From the NCBI RefSeq assembly GCF_000341355.1, contig NC_020300.1, positions 310,001 to 374,000 on the forward strand: a DNA stretch of 64,000 bases. Reading direction: 5' to 3'. Origin of the DNA: Bartonella australis AUST/NH1 (GTDB lineage Bacteria > Pseudomonadota > Alphaproteobacteria > Rhizobiales > Rhizobiaceae). A model generated the notes under the pieces. That model searched no databases. It was not told the origin of the DNA and saw only the letters and a program-made list of their open reading frames with translations. Numbering within the stretch: the first letter of the stretch is position 1; every line of letters starts with the position of its first letter. The translations under genes were made by a program, and so were the position numbers. Of this stretch, positions 1-8,909 are shown in pieces.

Positions 1-720
1 GCGAGCTAAAAATGCTGCAATAACGCAGTTATATAGAAAAGGTATAAACATATTCGCCGTAACATTTTATAATATATCGCCAATCTTTTAGCTCGGTGGA
101 TATATTTTCAATTTTGTGCAAATCCTATTCTCCTGCTTCGCGTCTTCCTTTAATGAATCTGGTGTCCTCGCCAAATAAGACAGGAAGATCACACTTTGGG
201 CGCCTTTCTAAATCGATCTACAGCATATCCCTGCTCAATTATCAACTTTGGCGCGTCGGGTAGGGCGGGCACGAAAATCCGCCACTCAATTATAGATAAC
301 GCAAAACTTGGACTATAAGTCATCTTTAGGCTTTAAAACTACAAGAATGTAACGCATTGAAACCTCCAATTCACCACTTTATCTGCCGCGCACTAAAGAT
401 ATTGAACCAGTACATATTTTCATCATATTATCAATATAAGGGTTAGCCGCTGTTCTTTCTAAGAATTGTTTTCTATAATTAGTGTCGTTGATCGCTTTTT
501 GAGTTTGGTGAGTATTTGAATATAAATTGCTCGGCCTTTTAGATTAATAGGCTAAAATTAAACTGGAGTTTGTGGGAATTTTAAATTACGCTGCTTCTTA
601 GCTCAAAATTTTCATCATAATTTGCCATTTTTTTGGCGACCCGGTTAGTCTATTTTTCTTTGGAGTCCCCAATTTGATTTTGAGTGTAACTCAAGTTGTA
701 AATATCGGGGTTTATGCGTC
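1..720. other. No intact gene; decayed sequence and upstream flank
   Basis: I see no intact gene here. On the minus strand, between about 345 and 120, short readable stretches are separated by frame changes and stops. One reads E-W-R-I-F-V-P-A-L-P-D-A-P-K and continues toward A-V-D-R-F-R-K. After a frame change the reading is C-D-L-P-V-L-F-G-E-D-T-R-F. This looks like a relic of a coding gene that I cannot identify. The last roughly 300 bases align loosely with the sequence upstream of the second DUF1561 gene (2960-3228), so they belong to the duplicated unit and probably hold the promoter of the gene at 721. Confidence 0.4.
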
Positions 721-2682
721 GTGAAACACTCTGAAGTTTTGTTGATTAATTTTGATTTAGGTAGTTGGCGTTTAATGGAAAAAACTAGCCTGAGATTTTT
801 GTCGTTCTTTTTCGCCTTTTTATTATCCCTCAATTCTCTTTTGGCAGCTCCTATTCATCAAAAGCCTACCGATAAACCTATTGATAAACCTATTCGCGTT
901 AAGGTTCATAACGGATGGGAATATTGTTATACTCCGGCATTTGTGGATGGTGAAAGTTACGTTTACCTCGATAACTGCTCTTCTTCCAGTGTCCAAGCCG
1001 CTCGCTATGATGTTTTTCAGAGGGTGGCCTGGAAGGTTAAAAATGTCTGGTTGTGTATGACAGCTCCTAATTCGGTCACAGGCGTTGGTAGAAGAGCGAC
1101 GGCAGATTGGGATTATATCAGACTTAGACCCTGTGTCATCAATGATGCTAATCAGCGTTGGATTATTAAAGGTAGAGTTTTGTACACCGCTGATGAGAAG
1201 TTTCGTGTTAAAGATCACAAGTGGTATGCTTATATCTCGAAAAATAAAGGAGATTACTATGATCATACTTTAAGCTCAACGATGGACACATGGATAGACA
1301 CTATCGCGACTCCTGGCAATATGAGCTTCAAAACTTCCCTGGGCTGGAAGTTTACGGGTACTTCTGGCTTCAATATCTATTATATATCAGATGATGGATC
1401 TAAACCTGAGATCTTTGATCTTTACTACAACCCCGAAAATGGCCATATTGCCCGATATTTCCCTTCCGCTGGGCTTCTTTCTTGCATGGCCTCTCAGCAA
1501 TCTCCTTCGGAGGATTGGAACTGGGTAAAGTGGTTATATTGTAATGATAATATTTCTAGTACAAAGGATAGGGGCTACTGGAACGTTTCTTTTTTAGTTG
1601 GGCGCGAAGGACTACTTTTGGACCGAGGGGGCAATATTTTAAGAGTTACTCAATACGGTTCCAATTGGGGGATCCCTTATACAGTGAAGCCCGATTATAT
1701 TAAAAAAGACACACAAAATTCGCCAAAATCTGAATTTGTTTTGTCCTACGATATTGAGCGTTGGAATCGCTATGCTACGGCAAATATGGAAGACACGCTC
1801 CCTTACTGCCCAGCTCCTGGAAAAAAGCAAGATGTTTCCAGATCTAAACAAAGAGTGAAGCGAACTTTGCCTTCTGATTTCCAACTCAGCGATGAATGGA
1901 TACAACGGCTTCATGCGATAATGCTTACTAGGACTGGTGCTATACCTAACGTGGGGATTTGCGGTGTCTGCCTTTTACATGCTTTTCAGATGATGGCAGA
2001 GCTCCGAGATAGATTTCCAGATCCCCCCCGTCCAAGAGGCTATTTCTTTGATATAACCCCAAACACTGACCCGATAGCTTCGTTACAACGAAGATACCCT
2101 TCGCTCCATCGGGCTTTGGAACTCGCTCTTACCCTTTATGGCATTTCTACAACCCCGAGGGAAAGAATCGAGGTGACTCGTGTTAGGGGAGTAGCTGCAA
2201 TAGCGCAAATTATTCTGCCAGCCGTTGATTGGACACCGTCGAATATAACCACTGACCGAGCTTCTATGCTGGGTGCCATTCGAAGGCTTTTAATGGCGCC
2301 CCCTGGGACAATGTGGCTTGGTTTATCTACTCATATTATTCCAGGGGGTGGCGAAAATGGGCACGCATTTCCGATTTTGCGTTCTTCTAGGGGGCTTATA
2401 ATGATCCAGACAAATGCTCCAGATGATTTGCCCACTTTTTCCCGTTTGCTTGGGGAGGTTAGCGATCCTGATGCTATTCTTTCTCGGATTATTGAACTGA
2501 ATGGTCTGCCCATTACTACTTTCGCAGCAGTGCGGATGAGCGAAATAGCAGCCCAACCCCTAAATGTTATAATCTCTCAAAATAACTGTAGCGGAGAGGG
2601 AGAAGGTAGAAGAGGAAGCAGGGAACCCCCAAGGAGTTCTTTTGTTAGTCAATGTATAAGCGGAAGGTGTACTCTTCTTTAA
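721..2682 (+). CDS. DUF1561 (PF07598) family secreted toxin-like protein, copy 1
   Basis: 653 residues, close to the length of full-size Leptospira 'virulence-modifying' proteins. Those are known as lectin-plus-toxin proteins, and the family has also been reported in B. bacilliformis and B. australis. An N-terminal hydrophobic segment ending near L-L-A-A-P (about residue 42) is a signal peptide. Residues about 55-375 form the lectin-like half, with paired cysteines (WEYCY, DNCSS, WLCMT, LRPC) and a ricin-type QxW motif at Q145-W147. A basic R-V-K-R sequence at 378-381 precedes the C-terminal domain, which has C414, C417 and H548. The protein ends in C-T-L-L. I took the GTG start at 721 because it aligns with the ATG of copy 2. 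An internal ATG at 775 also gives a good signal peptide and could be the true start. Family assignment is by recognition; target and activity are not shown by the sequence. Confidence 0.83.
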   Translation: MKHSEVLLINFDLGSWRLMEKTSLRFLSFFFAFLLSLNSLLAAPIHQKPTDKPIDKPIRVKVHNGWEYCYTPAFVDGESYVYLDNCSSSSVQAARYDVFQRVAWKVKNVWLCMTAPNSVTGVGRRATADWDYIRLRPCVINDANQRWIIKGRVLYTADEKFRVKDHKWYAYISKNKGDYYDHTLSSTMDTWIDTIATPGNMSFKTSLGWKFTGTSGFNIYYISDDGSKPEIFDLYYNPENGHIARYFPSAGLLSCMASQQSPSEDWNWVKWLYCNDNISSTKDRGYWNVSFLVGREGLLLDRGGNILRVTQYGSNWGIPYTVKPDYIKKDTQNSPKSEFVLSYDIERWNRYATANMEDTLPYCPAPGKKQDVSRSKQRVKRTLPSDFQLSDEWIQRLHAIMLTRTGAIPNVGICGVCLLHAFQMMAELRDRFPDPPRPRGYFFDITPNTDPIASLQRRYPSLHRALELALTLYGISTTPRERIEVTRVRGVAAIAQIILPAVDWTPSNITTDRASMLGAIRRLLMAPPGTMWLGLSTHIIPGGGENGHAFPILRSSRGLIMIQTNAPDDLPTFSRLLGEVSDPDAILSRIIELNGLPITTFAAVRMSEIAAQPLNVIISQNNCSGEGEGRRGSREPPRSSFVSQCISGRCTLL

Positions 2683-2725
2683 AAAAATACAAAAACTCGC
2701 GGCGCAACTTCGCGCTTAAGCCTCA

Positions 2726-2748
2726 CGTTTCAAACTGCTTCTGAAACG
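2726..2748 (+). other. Stem-loop downstream of DUF1561 copy 1
   Basis: CGTTTCA and TGAAACG form a 7-bp stem around a 9-base loop, 44 bases after the stop codon. The same stem and a nearly identical loop occur after copy 2. There is no T-tract, so it is not a classical Rho-independent terminator. It may act as an RNA 3'-end structure. Confidence 0.4.
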
Positions 2749-3228
2749 GAGGCAGATGCTCTCAGCATATATGCAAAAAAGTGAGAAAAATCATTTTGGT
2801 GACCAGCTTTATAATGCATGGCGCGGTCCGTTATTTCTAATTTTTCATGAAAGCGCCTCACGACACAATCACGCTTAGTTGGATTTTTTAAACCACAAGC
2901 ACATTACAAGTCAGAGTTTCCAATATGCGACAAGAGATTGTTTCAGTACTTTATCTACAGTACATTAGAGATAACTATTAAGCTAATAAAATTTTTATCA
3001 TGTTGTTAATATAGAGATTACTTATTGTACTTTTAAAAAAGTATTTTTTGTATATAATATAATTAAGCATTTTTTAGATTTTGTAGATATTTAAATACGG
3101 CTGTCATAGGCCTTTATTAAATTTTAAATCCACAAATTAATATTCCAATTATAGTAATTTATTGCCTTTTTTCTTTGAATTTGAGCTTAAATGTATCTTA
3201 AGTTGTAAAACATTAGGACTGACGTATA

Positions 3229-5211
3229 ATGAAATACTGTGGGGTTCTATTTGTTAGTTTAGATAATTGCAGCTTCAAGAAAAAAAGTAACTTGAAGTGT
3301 TTGTTGCTCTTTTGTGTCTTTCTATTATTTATCAATTCTCTTTTTGCTGCTCCTGTTCCCCCAATTTCCCAAAAGCTTGCAGATGAACCTATTGAAAAAC
3401 CTATTCGCATTAAGGCTCATAACAGATGGGAATATTGCTACGCTCCAGCATTCGTGGATGGCGAAAGTTACGTTTATATCAATAACTGCTCTTCTTCCAG
3501 TGTTCAATCCGCTCGCTATGATGTTTTTCAGAGGATAGCTTGGAAGGTTAATGACGTCTGGTTGTGTATGACAGCTCCTAATTCAGTCACAGGTGTTGAT
3601 CGAAAAGCAACGGCGGATTGGGATTATATCAGGCTCAGGCCTTGTGTCATCAACGATCCTAATCAGCGTTGGATTATTACAGGCAGAGCTTTGTACACCG
3701 CTGATAAGCAATTTCGTGTTAAAGATCACAAATGGTATGCCTATATCTCGAAAAATAAAGGGGATTACTATGATCATACTTTAAGCTCAACGATGGATGA
3801 ATGGATAAACACTATCGCGGCTCCCGGCAATATGAGCCTCAAAACTTCCCTGGGCTGGAAGTTTACAGGTACTTCTGGCTTCAATATATATTATATTTCG
3901 GACGATGGATCTAAACCTGAGATCTTTGATCTTTATTATAACCCCGAAAATGGCCATATTGCCAGATATTTCCCTTCCGCTGGTCTTCTTTCTTGCATGG
4001 CTTCTCAACAATCTTTTTCAGAGAATTGGAACTGGGTAGCTTGGAAACATTGTAACGATAATATTCTCCGTAAAAATGTGAGGGATAGTGGTTATTGGAA
4101 CGTTTCTTTTTTAGTTGGACGTGAGGGGCCGCTTTTGGACTATCGGGGTAATTTTTTAAGGGTTACTCAGTACGGCTCCAATTGGGGGGTGCCTTACACG
4201 GCAAAGCCTAATTATCTTAAAACAGACACGCAAAACGCCCCAAAATCTGAATTTGTTTTGTCTTATGATATTGAGCGATGGAATCGCTATGCTATGGCGA
4301 ATGTGGAAGATTCTCTTCCATACTGCCCAGCTCCCGGAAAAAAACAGGATGTTTCCGGATCTAAACAAAGAATAAAGCGGAATTTACCTTCTGATTTTCA
4401 ACTTACTGAGGAATGGCTACAGCGGCTTTACGCGATAGCGACTTCTACAACATCTAGTACTCAAGTTGCGGCGGGGATATGCGGCATCTGCTTTATCCAG
4501 GCTCTTCAGATGGTTGCAGAGCTCCAAGAAAGTTACCCAGGTCTTCCCCGTGCAAGAGGTTATTTTTTTGATCCGGCTCCAAATGTTAATCCGCTGTTTT
4601 CGTTAAGACAAAGGTACCCTTTGCTTAATCGGGCCCTGCAACTTGCCAATGTTCTTTACGGTGTTTCTTTAGCTCCAGGAGAAAGAGGCTTCGCAGGTGA
4701 TATGAGGGCAGCAGCTGCGGTAACACAAGTTGCTTTACCAAATTTTGATTGGGAACTATCAGTCACAGCTACTGGTCAGGATGATATTCGAAGTTCTGTT
4801 CAAAGGCTTTTAACTGCTACTCCTGGAACAATATGGATCGGTTTGTCTATCTTCACCCTCCCAGATGGTAGAGTAGGCAGACATACATTTCCAATTTTGC
4901 GTTCTCCTAGAGGGCTTGTGATAATTCCGACAAATATTTCAATGTTTTTTACAAGTTTTGCTAGTTTTTCCCAATCACTCGTGGAGGTTAGAGATGTGGA
5001 AACTATTCTGCCGCGGCTGGTTATACAACAAGGGTCGACTTTGAATGCTTTTGCAACATTACGGCTAGTCGGAACAGAAAGCCGACCCTTAAGTGTTATG
5101 ATCTCTCAAAATAATTGTACAGGAGAAGGAGGTGGTAGAAGAGGAAATAAACGATACCCAAGCAGTGATTCAGTCAATCAATGTACGAGCGGGAGATGTA
5201 CCCTGCTTTAA
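3229..5211 (+). CDS. DUF1561 (PF07598) family secreted toxin-like protein, copy 2
   Basis: 660 residues and a paralogue of the gene at 721. The signal peptide ends near N-S-L-F-A-A-P (residue 40). The lectin-like half keeps the cysteine pattern and the N-Q-R-W motif of copy 1 with high identity. The furin-type R-I-K-R sequence lies at 381-384. The C-terminal domain is only about half identical to copy 1 but keeps C418-G-I-C421, H552 in an HTFPILRS context, the RGYFFD motif and the tail QNNC(T)GEG...SGRCTLL. The ATG at 3229 is the only plausible start that includes the whole signal peptide. Conservation of motifs against a diverging background suggests both copies are functional with different specificity. 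That is an inference. Confidence 0.83.
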   Translation: MKYCGVLFVSLDNCSFKKKSNLKCLLLFCVFLLFINSLFAAPVPPISQKLADEPIEKPIRIKAHNRWEYCYAPAFVDGESYVYINNCSSSSVQSARYDVFQRIAWKVNDVWLCMTAPNSVTGVDRKATADWDYIRLRPCVINDPNQRWIITGRALYTADKQFRVKDHKWYAYISKNKGDYYDHTLSSTMDEWINTIAAPGNMSLKTSLGWKFTGTSGFNIYYISDDGSKPEIFDLYYNPENGHIARYFPSAGLLSCMASQQSFSENWNWVAWKHCNDNILRKNVRDSGYWNVSFLVGREGPLLDYRGNFLRVTQYGSNWGVPYTAKPNYLKTDTQNAPKSEFVLSYDIERWNRYAMANVEDSLPYCPAPGKKQDVSGSKQRIKRNLPSDFQLTEEWLQRLYAIATSTTSSTQVAAGICGICFIQALQMVAELQESYPGLPRARGYFFDPAPNVNPLFSLRQRYPLLNRALQLANVLYGVSLAPGERGFAGDMRAAAAVTQVALPNFDWELSVTATGQDDIRSSVQRLLTATPGTIWIGLSIFTLPDGRVGRHTFPILRSPRGLVIIPTNISMFFTSFASFSQSLVEVRDVETILPRLVIQQGSTLNAFATLRLVGTESRPLSVMISQNNCTGEGGGRRGNKRYPSSDSVNQCTSGRCTLL

Positions 5212-5254
5212 AAAAATATAAAGGCCTACAGCGAGTTTCACACTTAAGCTCCAT

Positions 5255-5275
5255 GTTTCAAACTCCTCCTGAAAC
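5255..5275 (+). other. Stem-loop downstream of DUF1561 copy 2
   Basis: GTTTCA and TGAAAC pair around a 9-base loop. It is the counterpart of the stem-loop at 2726-2748, again about 45 bases after the stop codon and without a T-tract. Confidence 0.4.
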
Positions 5276-6185
5276 TGAGTCAAAAGCTCTCAGTTTCTAT
5301 GCAAAAAAGTGAGGAAAATCATTTTGGTGATCGACTTGTACAAAAAACTCGATCGCATTTATTTGGGAGAAAAACTTACAGTTCTGAAGCCCAGAGGCTA
5401 GTATACACATGTTCTGATGGTAATGACTTCGGTCGTAAATATCGGACATTGTCTTTAAAGTTGCCGCTGCGCGAAGGTGGACTTTTGTATGATAAGTTTA
5501 TGGAGAAAATATAATAATTGGAGTTTATTTAAGTAATAGATTACAAATTTAGAGGAAATTTAACTGTTTTTGCTACGTTTTGAGCAGCTAATTTTCTATT
5601 TAGTACGATCATATGATTTCTCAAATGCACATAATTTTTAAGCTCTTAGTTTTTCTTCAGAAATATTTAAGAAAAAATACGGCCTGGTTTTATAGTTTTA
5701 GCATTAATTTGCAAAAGAAACCCGCAGCTAAACTCCCTTGAGCTGGGATAAAGCGAGAGAAGAAAATACATATCTGTTGCATAAAACAATTTTCTTATTT
5801 TTTAATCGAGGCAAGATTTTTCTCGTTATGTGCTGCAGCCTGTCTACAGCTGAGAATAAAGCAGTAGATTTAATGCCTAATCCATAGGGCCAGTTTTCAC
5901 AAATTTTTTTTACGCCTGGAAACTAGTGATAGCAATCGATAGGTTACTGAGTGGTGTAGAGCTGGTATCTGTTTTGTTTAAAAAACTTTCGCAACATTCG
6001 ATTTATGTCGCTTGACCCGCTTCATCAGAGCTACAAAATCACCGACTTGCCAGAGTAGATCATCGATTTATCATATAAATTAGTAATTTCTCCCATTTTT
6101 ATAAATACCTTCGATTAAAAGAATGTGCATTTTACTTGATTTTTTGGTAACCAACCGTGACGTTTTTATATAAAAAGGAATTTTT
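5276..6185. other. Intergenic, no convincing gene
   Basis: After the duplicated 3' flank there is about 850 bases of A+T-rich sequence. A 71-codon frame (5299-5514) starts with M-Q-K-S-E-E-N-H-F-G-D and has a homologous start after copy 1. It has no recognisable domain and no good ribosome site. Directly before pyrF, at 6144-6154, a short interrupted palindrome TTGGT-A-ACCAA may be an operator, but this is weak. Confidence 0.4.
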
Positions 6186-7034
6186 ATGACTTTTATAAAG
6201 CGATTCTATGATATTAGAAATATTTACGGCCCTTTATGTATAGGGTTTGACCCTAGTCATGATGTTTTAAAATCGTGGAGCTTGCCTGTTGACGCTGATG
6301 GGCTGGGGAAGTACTGCGACACTATGTTGGAGGCCGTACACGGGCAGGCCGGTATTATTAAACCACAAGTCGCTTTTTTTGAGTCTTATGGCCCTGAGGG
6401 GATGTACATATTACATGATTTAATTTTAAAGGCGCACAATTTAAATTTTATTGTTATAGCTGATGCCAAACGGGGTGATATTGGGTCAACAGCGAAAGCT
6501 TATGGTGAGGCATGGGTGAGCTCGATCAACGGCTTTGGCGTTGATGCTCTTACAGTCAACGCTTTTTTAGGTTTTGATGCACTCATCCCTTTAATTCATG
6601 TTGCAGAAGCGTGGGGTAAAGGAGTTTTCGTTGTTGTGCAATCGTCCAACCCTGAAGGCGAAATTATACAAAGCGCTAACATAAAGGGGAAAACGCTAGC
6701 AGAACATCTGGCACATTCGATTTATCAATATAACAGCATCTCTTCTGTTATTGACACCGAGGTCGGTTTAGTTGGTGCAGTCATTGGCGGAACCCTGGGG
6801 GATAAATCAAAAAAAACAATCGAATATTTAAAAAATAGTTTATTTTTAGTCCCGGGTATTGGGGCGCAAGGGGGTGACATGGCCTCCCTTAAATATCAAT
6901 TTGACAAGGAAAGCCTGCAAAGAATTATCCCCACTATTTCTCGCGCAATTTCTTGTACGGGGCCGGATATTTATGTTTTAAAGCAAACGATATCAGGCTT
7001 TGCAAAACAGGCGAAAGCTTTAATCCAACTTTGA
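6186..7034 (+). CDS. pyrF: Orotidine 5'-phosphate decarboxylase, long (subfamily 2) form
   Basis: 282 residues. The enzyme decarboxylates OMP to UMP, the last step of de novo pyrimidine synthesis, in the cytosol. The catalytic D-A-K-R-G-D-I motif is at 93-99 (K95 and D98), after C-I-G-F-D-P-S at 18-24 and a K-P-Q-V-A-F-F-E strand near 60-67. P-G-I-G-A-Q-G-G near the C-terminus is the phosphate-binding loop. The A-A-G-G-A-A sequence six bases before the ATG is a good ribosome site. At about 280 residues it belongs to the longer bacterial subfamily, not the roughly 230-residue form usual in Alphaproteobacteria. It stands alone between toxin-like genes and decayed sequence, with no other pyr gene nearby, so acquisition by transfer is possible. 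Confidence 0.93.
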   Translation: MTFIKRFYDIRNIYGPLCIGFDPSHDVLKSWSLPVDADGLGKYCDTMLEAVHGQAGIIKPQVAFFESYGPEGMYILHDLILKAHNLNFIVIADAKRGDIGSTAKAYGEAWVSSINGFGVDALTVNAFLGFDALIPLIHVAEAWGKGVFVVVQSSNPEGEIIQSANIKGKTLAEHLAHSIYQYNSISSVIDTEVGLVGAVIGGTLGDKSKKTIEYLKNSLFLVPGIGAQGGDMASLKYQFDKESLQRIIPTISRAISCTGPDIYVLKQTISGFAKQAKALIQL

Positions 7035-8600
7035 GATGTACGGATTAATAAGCAAAGAGATTATATATTTGAATGTATGCAACTACAAGTTATCCAAAAT
7101 CTAAAATAGCTTTAGCTGTCTATAATCGGTCTATAATAAACAGCTGCAACTTAGTATATGGAATATTGTTGTTTGCTAATGTAAGCGCTTCAGCTTTATT
7201 ATCATTCAATAATAAAATATCCTTGAAAGCTGGCAGAAAAGCACGCTGTAGCTATTCGCTACTTCGGAAGTTGTAGTAATATCATCGCACTTCGTTTTAG
7301 CTACATAATCCCGATTAGTGTAGCAGCCCAAAGTTAAGATAAGCGAGAATATCGGAAGAAGGGTACCGTTTTGTTTATATAAATACTCAGCCAGATTATA
7401 ATGCCGCCAACGCCTTCTTTGTAAGGTGAGTTGCGATTATCAACTTGAGGCGCTTCAATATGGAATTAAAGCGTCAAATTCGAGACACATAATAGATGAG
7501 ACTATGGAAAAAGTAAGGTTGGTAAGTGTAACGATATTTTATTACAGTAAGCTTCAGACATGCCCGATTCTTTGCGACTACTGAAGCATGAATTTCCGAG
7601 AGTTCGCTTGCAGTTTTTAATATAGCTTTTTTTGTCGCAATGAAATAAAAACTATGATCAAATTAACAGCCAAGGGACTGTGTGCAAAAAATACGAGCTA
7701 CGTTATAGAAAATTGCATAAACTTTGCACAATGCGGTTAACCCAATCCAATGCTGTTCGCTTTCGGTAAAATGGGATATGGCTGCAAAAACTGCTGGCTA
7801 CAGCATTAAAAGAACTGATCCTAAAGCCGCGGCTAGGATGATATGAGCCCAAAATTGGCTTGAGAAGACAGCAATAGTGATAAGAGCTGCTTCGTTATAA
7901 AAAATAGCCAAAATAAGCTAAAGGGTTCAAAATGATGCAATAAATAAGGGGCTGCAGGGCTTGAAGCAATGCTGCATAGTAAACCTGTCGACAAAAGTGC
8001 AGAGACAAAGCTTTTATTCTTTGCCAAGCGAAAGGCGGAGGTAATTTGCACTTCTTCATCGAAAAGGCCTGAAAAAGTTAACATAAAGCAAGCACAAAGC
8101 CGCAAAAAATACTGAATTTATTCTTAGCACAGCGCTCCCTGCACGACTAAATTTGCAATAAAATCCAAAAATGTTCGTCGTTCAACTTTGATAATTTGCA
8201 AATTAAATTGGCTGTTTTTGCTCTTTTTATAGAGCGAATAGATATAATGATTATTCGCGGAAACAAATAACTCTTTTTGCGCAAAAAGTGGCATCCATCG
8301 TGATATGACGTATGGCGCGAATTTCTCAACTATTTCTCAAGAAAGAGTGACTAGCGAAAATCTTTTCCGAACAGCAATTGGTATGATCCGCGCAGTTTAG
8401 GCTGCATAAAGATTTATTTTATCGCACTTATGCTTGCTGATCATATTCGGTGCGGGCACCACTTAAATGTCCATTGATGTGAGTCAAAATAGAAAATTTG
8501 AATAGATTTGAATAGAAAAGAATTTCCCGAATATTAAGATCAATCAAAAATTATTGCGCGGCACCCTTGTCAAGTCACATGTGCGCTTTATCTGACTAAC
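7035..8600. other. Long non-coding or decayed stretch
   Basis: About 1.5 kb without an intact gene. Several short frames exist but none has a domain, a good start or codon use like the neighbours. The only protein-like reading is a membrane-protein-like relic on the minus strand around 7790-8105, listed separately. Confidence 0.5.
7790..8105 (-). pseudogene. Possible relic of a membrane protein
   Basis: Reading leftward from 8105, an open frame of 90 codons is rich in Leu, Ser and Phe and has hydrophobic stretches (F-S-L-F-W-L-F-F-I, L-L-S-L-L-L-S-S). It stops at 7833. In a neighbouring frame the reading continues as W-A-H-I-I-L-A-A-A-L-G-S-V-L-L-M-L, again helix-like, before another stop. 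This looks like the frameshifted end of a multi-pass transporter. I cannot name the family. Confidence 0.3.
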
Positions 8601-8909
8601 CGAGTTTATTTTAGTAAGGCCGTTTTTTCGGAAGGGCGGGGTGCCCGCCGGTCGGTTCGTGGAGTTTTTTCGGGTGGTTCAGGTGAATGGCGTGTTTGTG
8701 TTTTTTATTTGAAGCTTTCTGAGGGAAATACCGCGGGTGCGGTGTTTCTCTGAAGGTGTCGGGGCGATGCTTCGGCGGGGGGTGGGCTTTTCGTATCGGG
8801 GGTTTTCGCTTTTTTTTGTTTTTTCGCAAATAGCTTTGCAGGGGTATTTTCCCGGTGCAGGGCCCTGTTTCAGCATGTGGATATGTCGATTTAATTGAGG
8901 GGGTTTTTT
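8601..8909 (+). promoter_or_regulatory. Structured G/T-rich leader upstream of the first autotransporter
   Basis: This stretch is strikingly rich in G and T on the plus strand, unlike the A+T-rich surroundings. It holds a hairpin GGCGGG-gtg-CCCGCC (8635-8649) and a second, longer one: 13 uninterrupted pairs (8722-8734 with 8739-8751, G-U pairs included) around the loop GGGT. Neither is followed by a T-tract. The ribosome site TGAGGGGG (8896-8903) precedes the ATG at 8910. An RNA-level control element is plausible; no known riboswitch was recognised. Confidence 0.4.

Larger units (their letters stand above)
430..5340 (+). repeat. Tandem duplication of a DUF1561 gene unit with its flanks
   Basis: Two copies of one unit lie head to tail. 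Copy 1 runs from about 430 to 2860 and copy 2 from about 2970 to 5340. Homology includes the A+T-rich upstream region, the whole gene and about 130 bases downstream. In both copies the downstream part holds a GTTTCA...TGAAAC stem-loop followed by a stretch reading M-Q-K-S-E-x-N-H-F-G-D. The coding parts are much closer to each other in the first 380 codons than in the last 270. The 546 bases between the genes contain only these flanks and no other gene. Confidence 0.75.
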
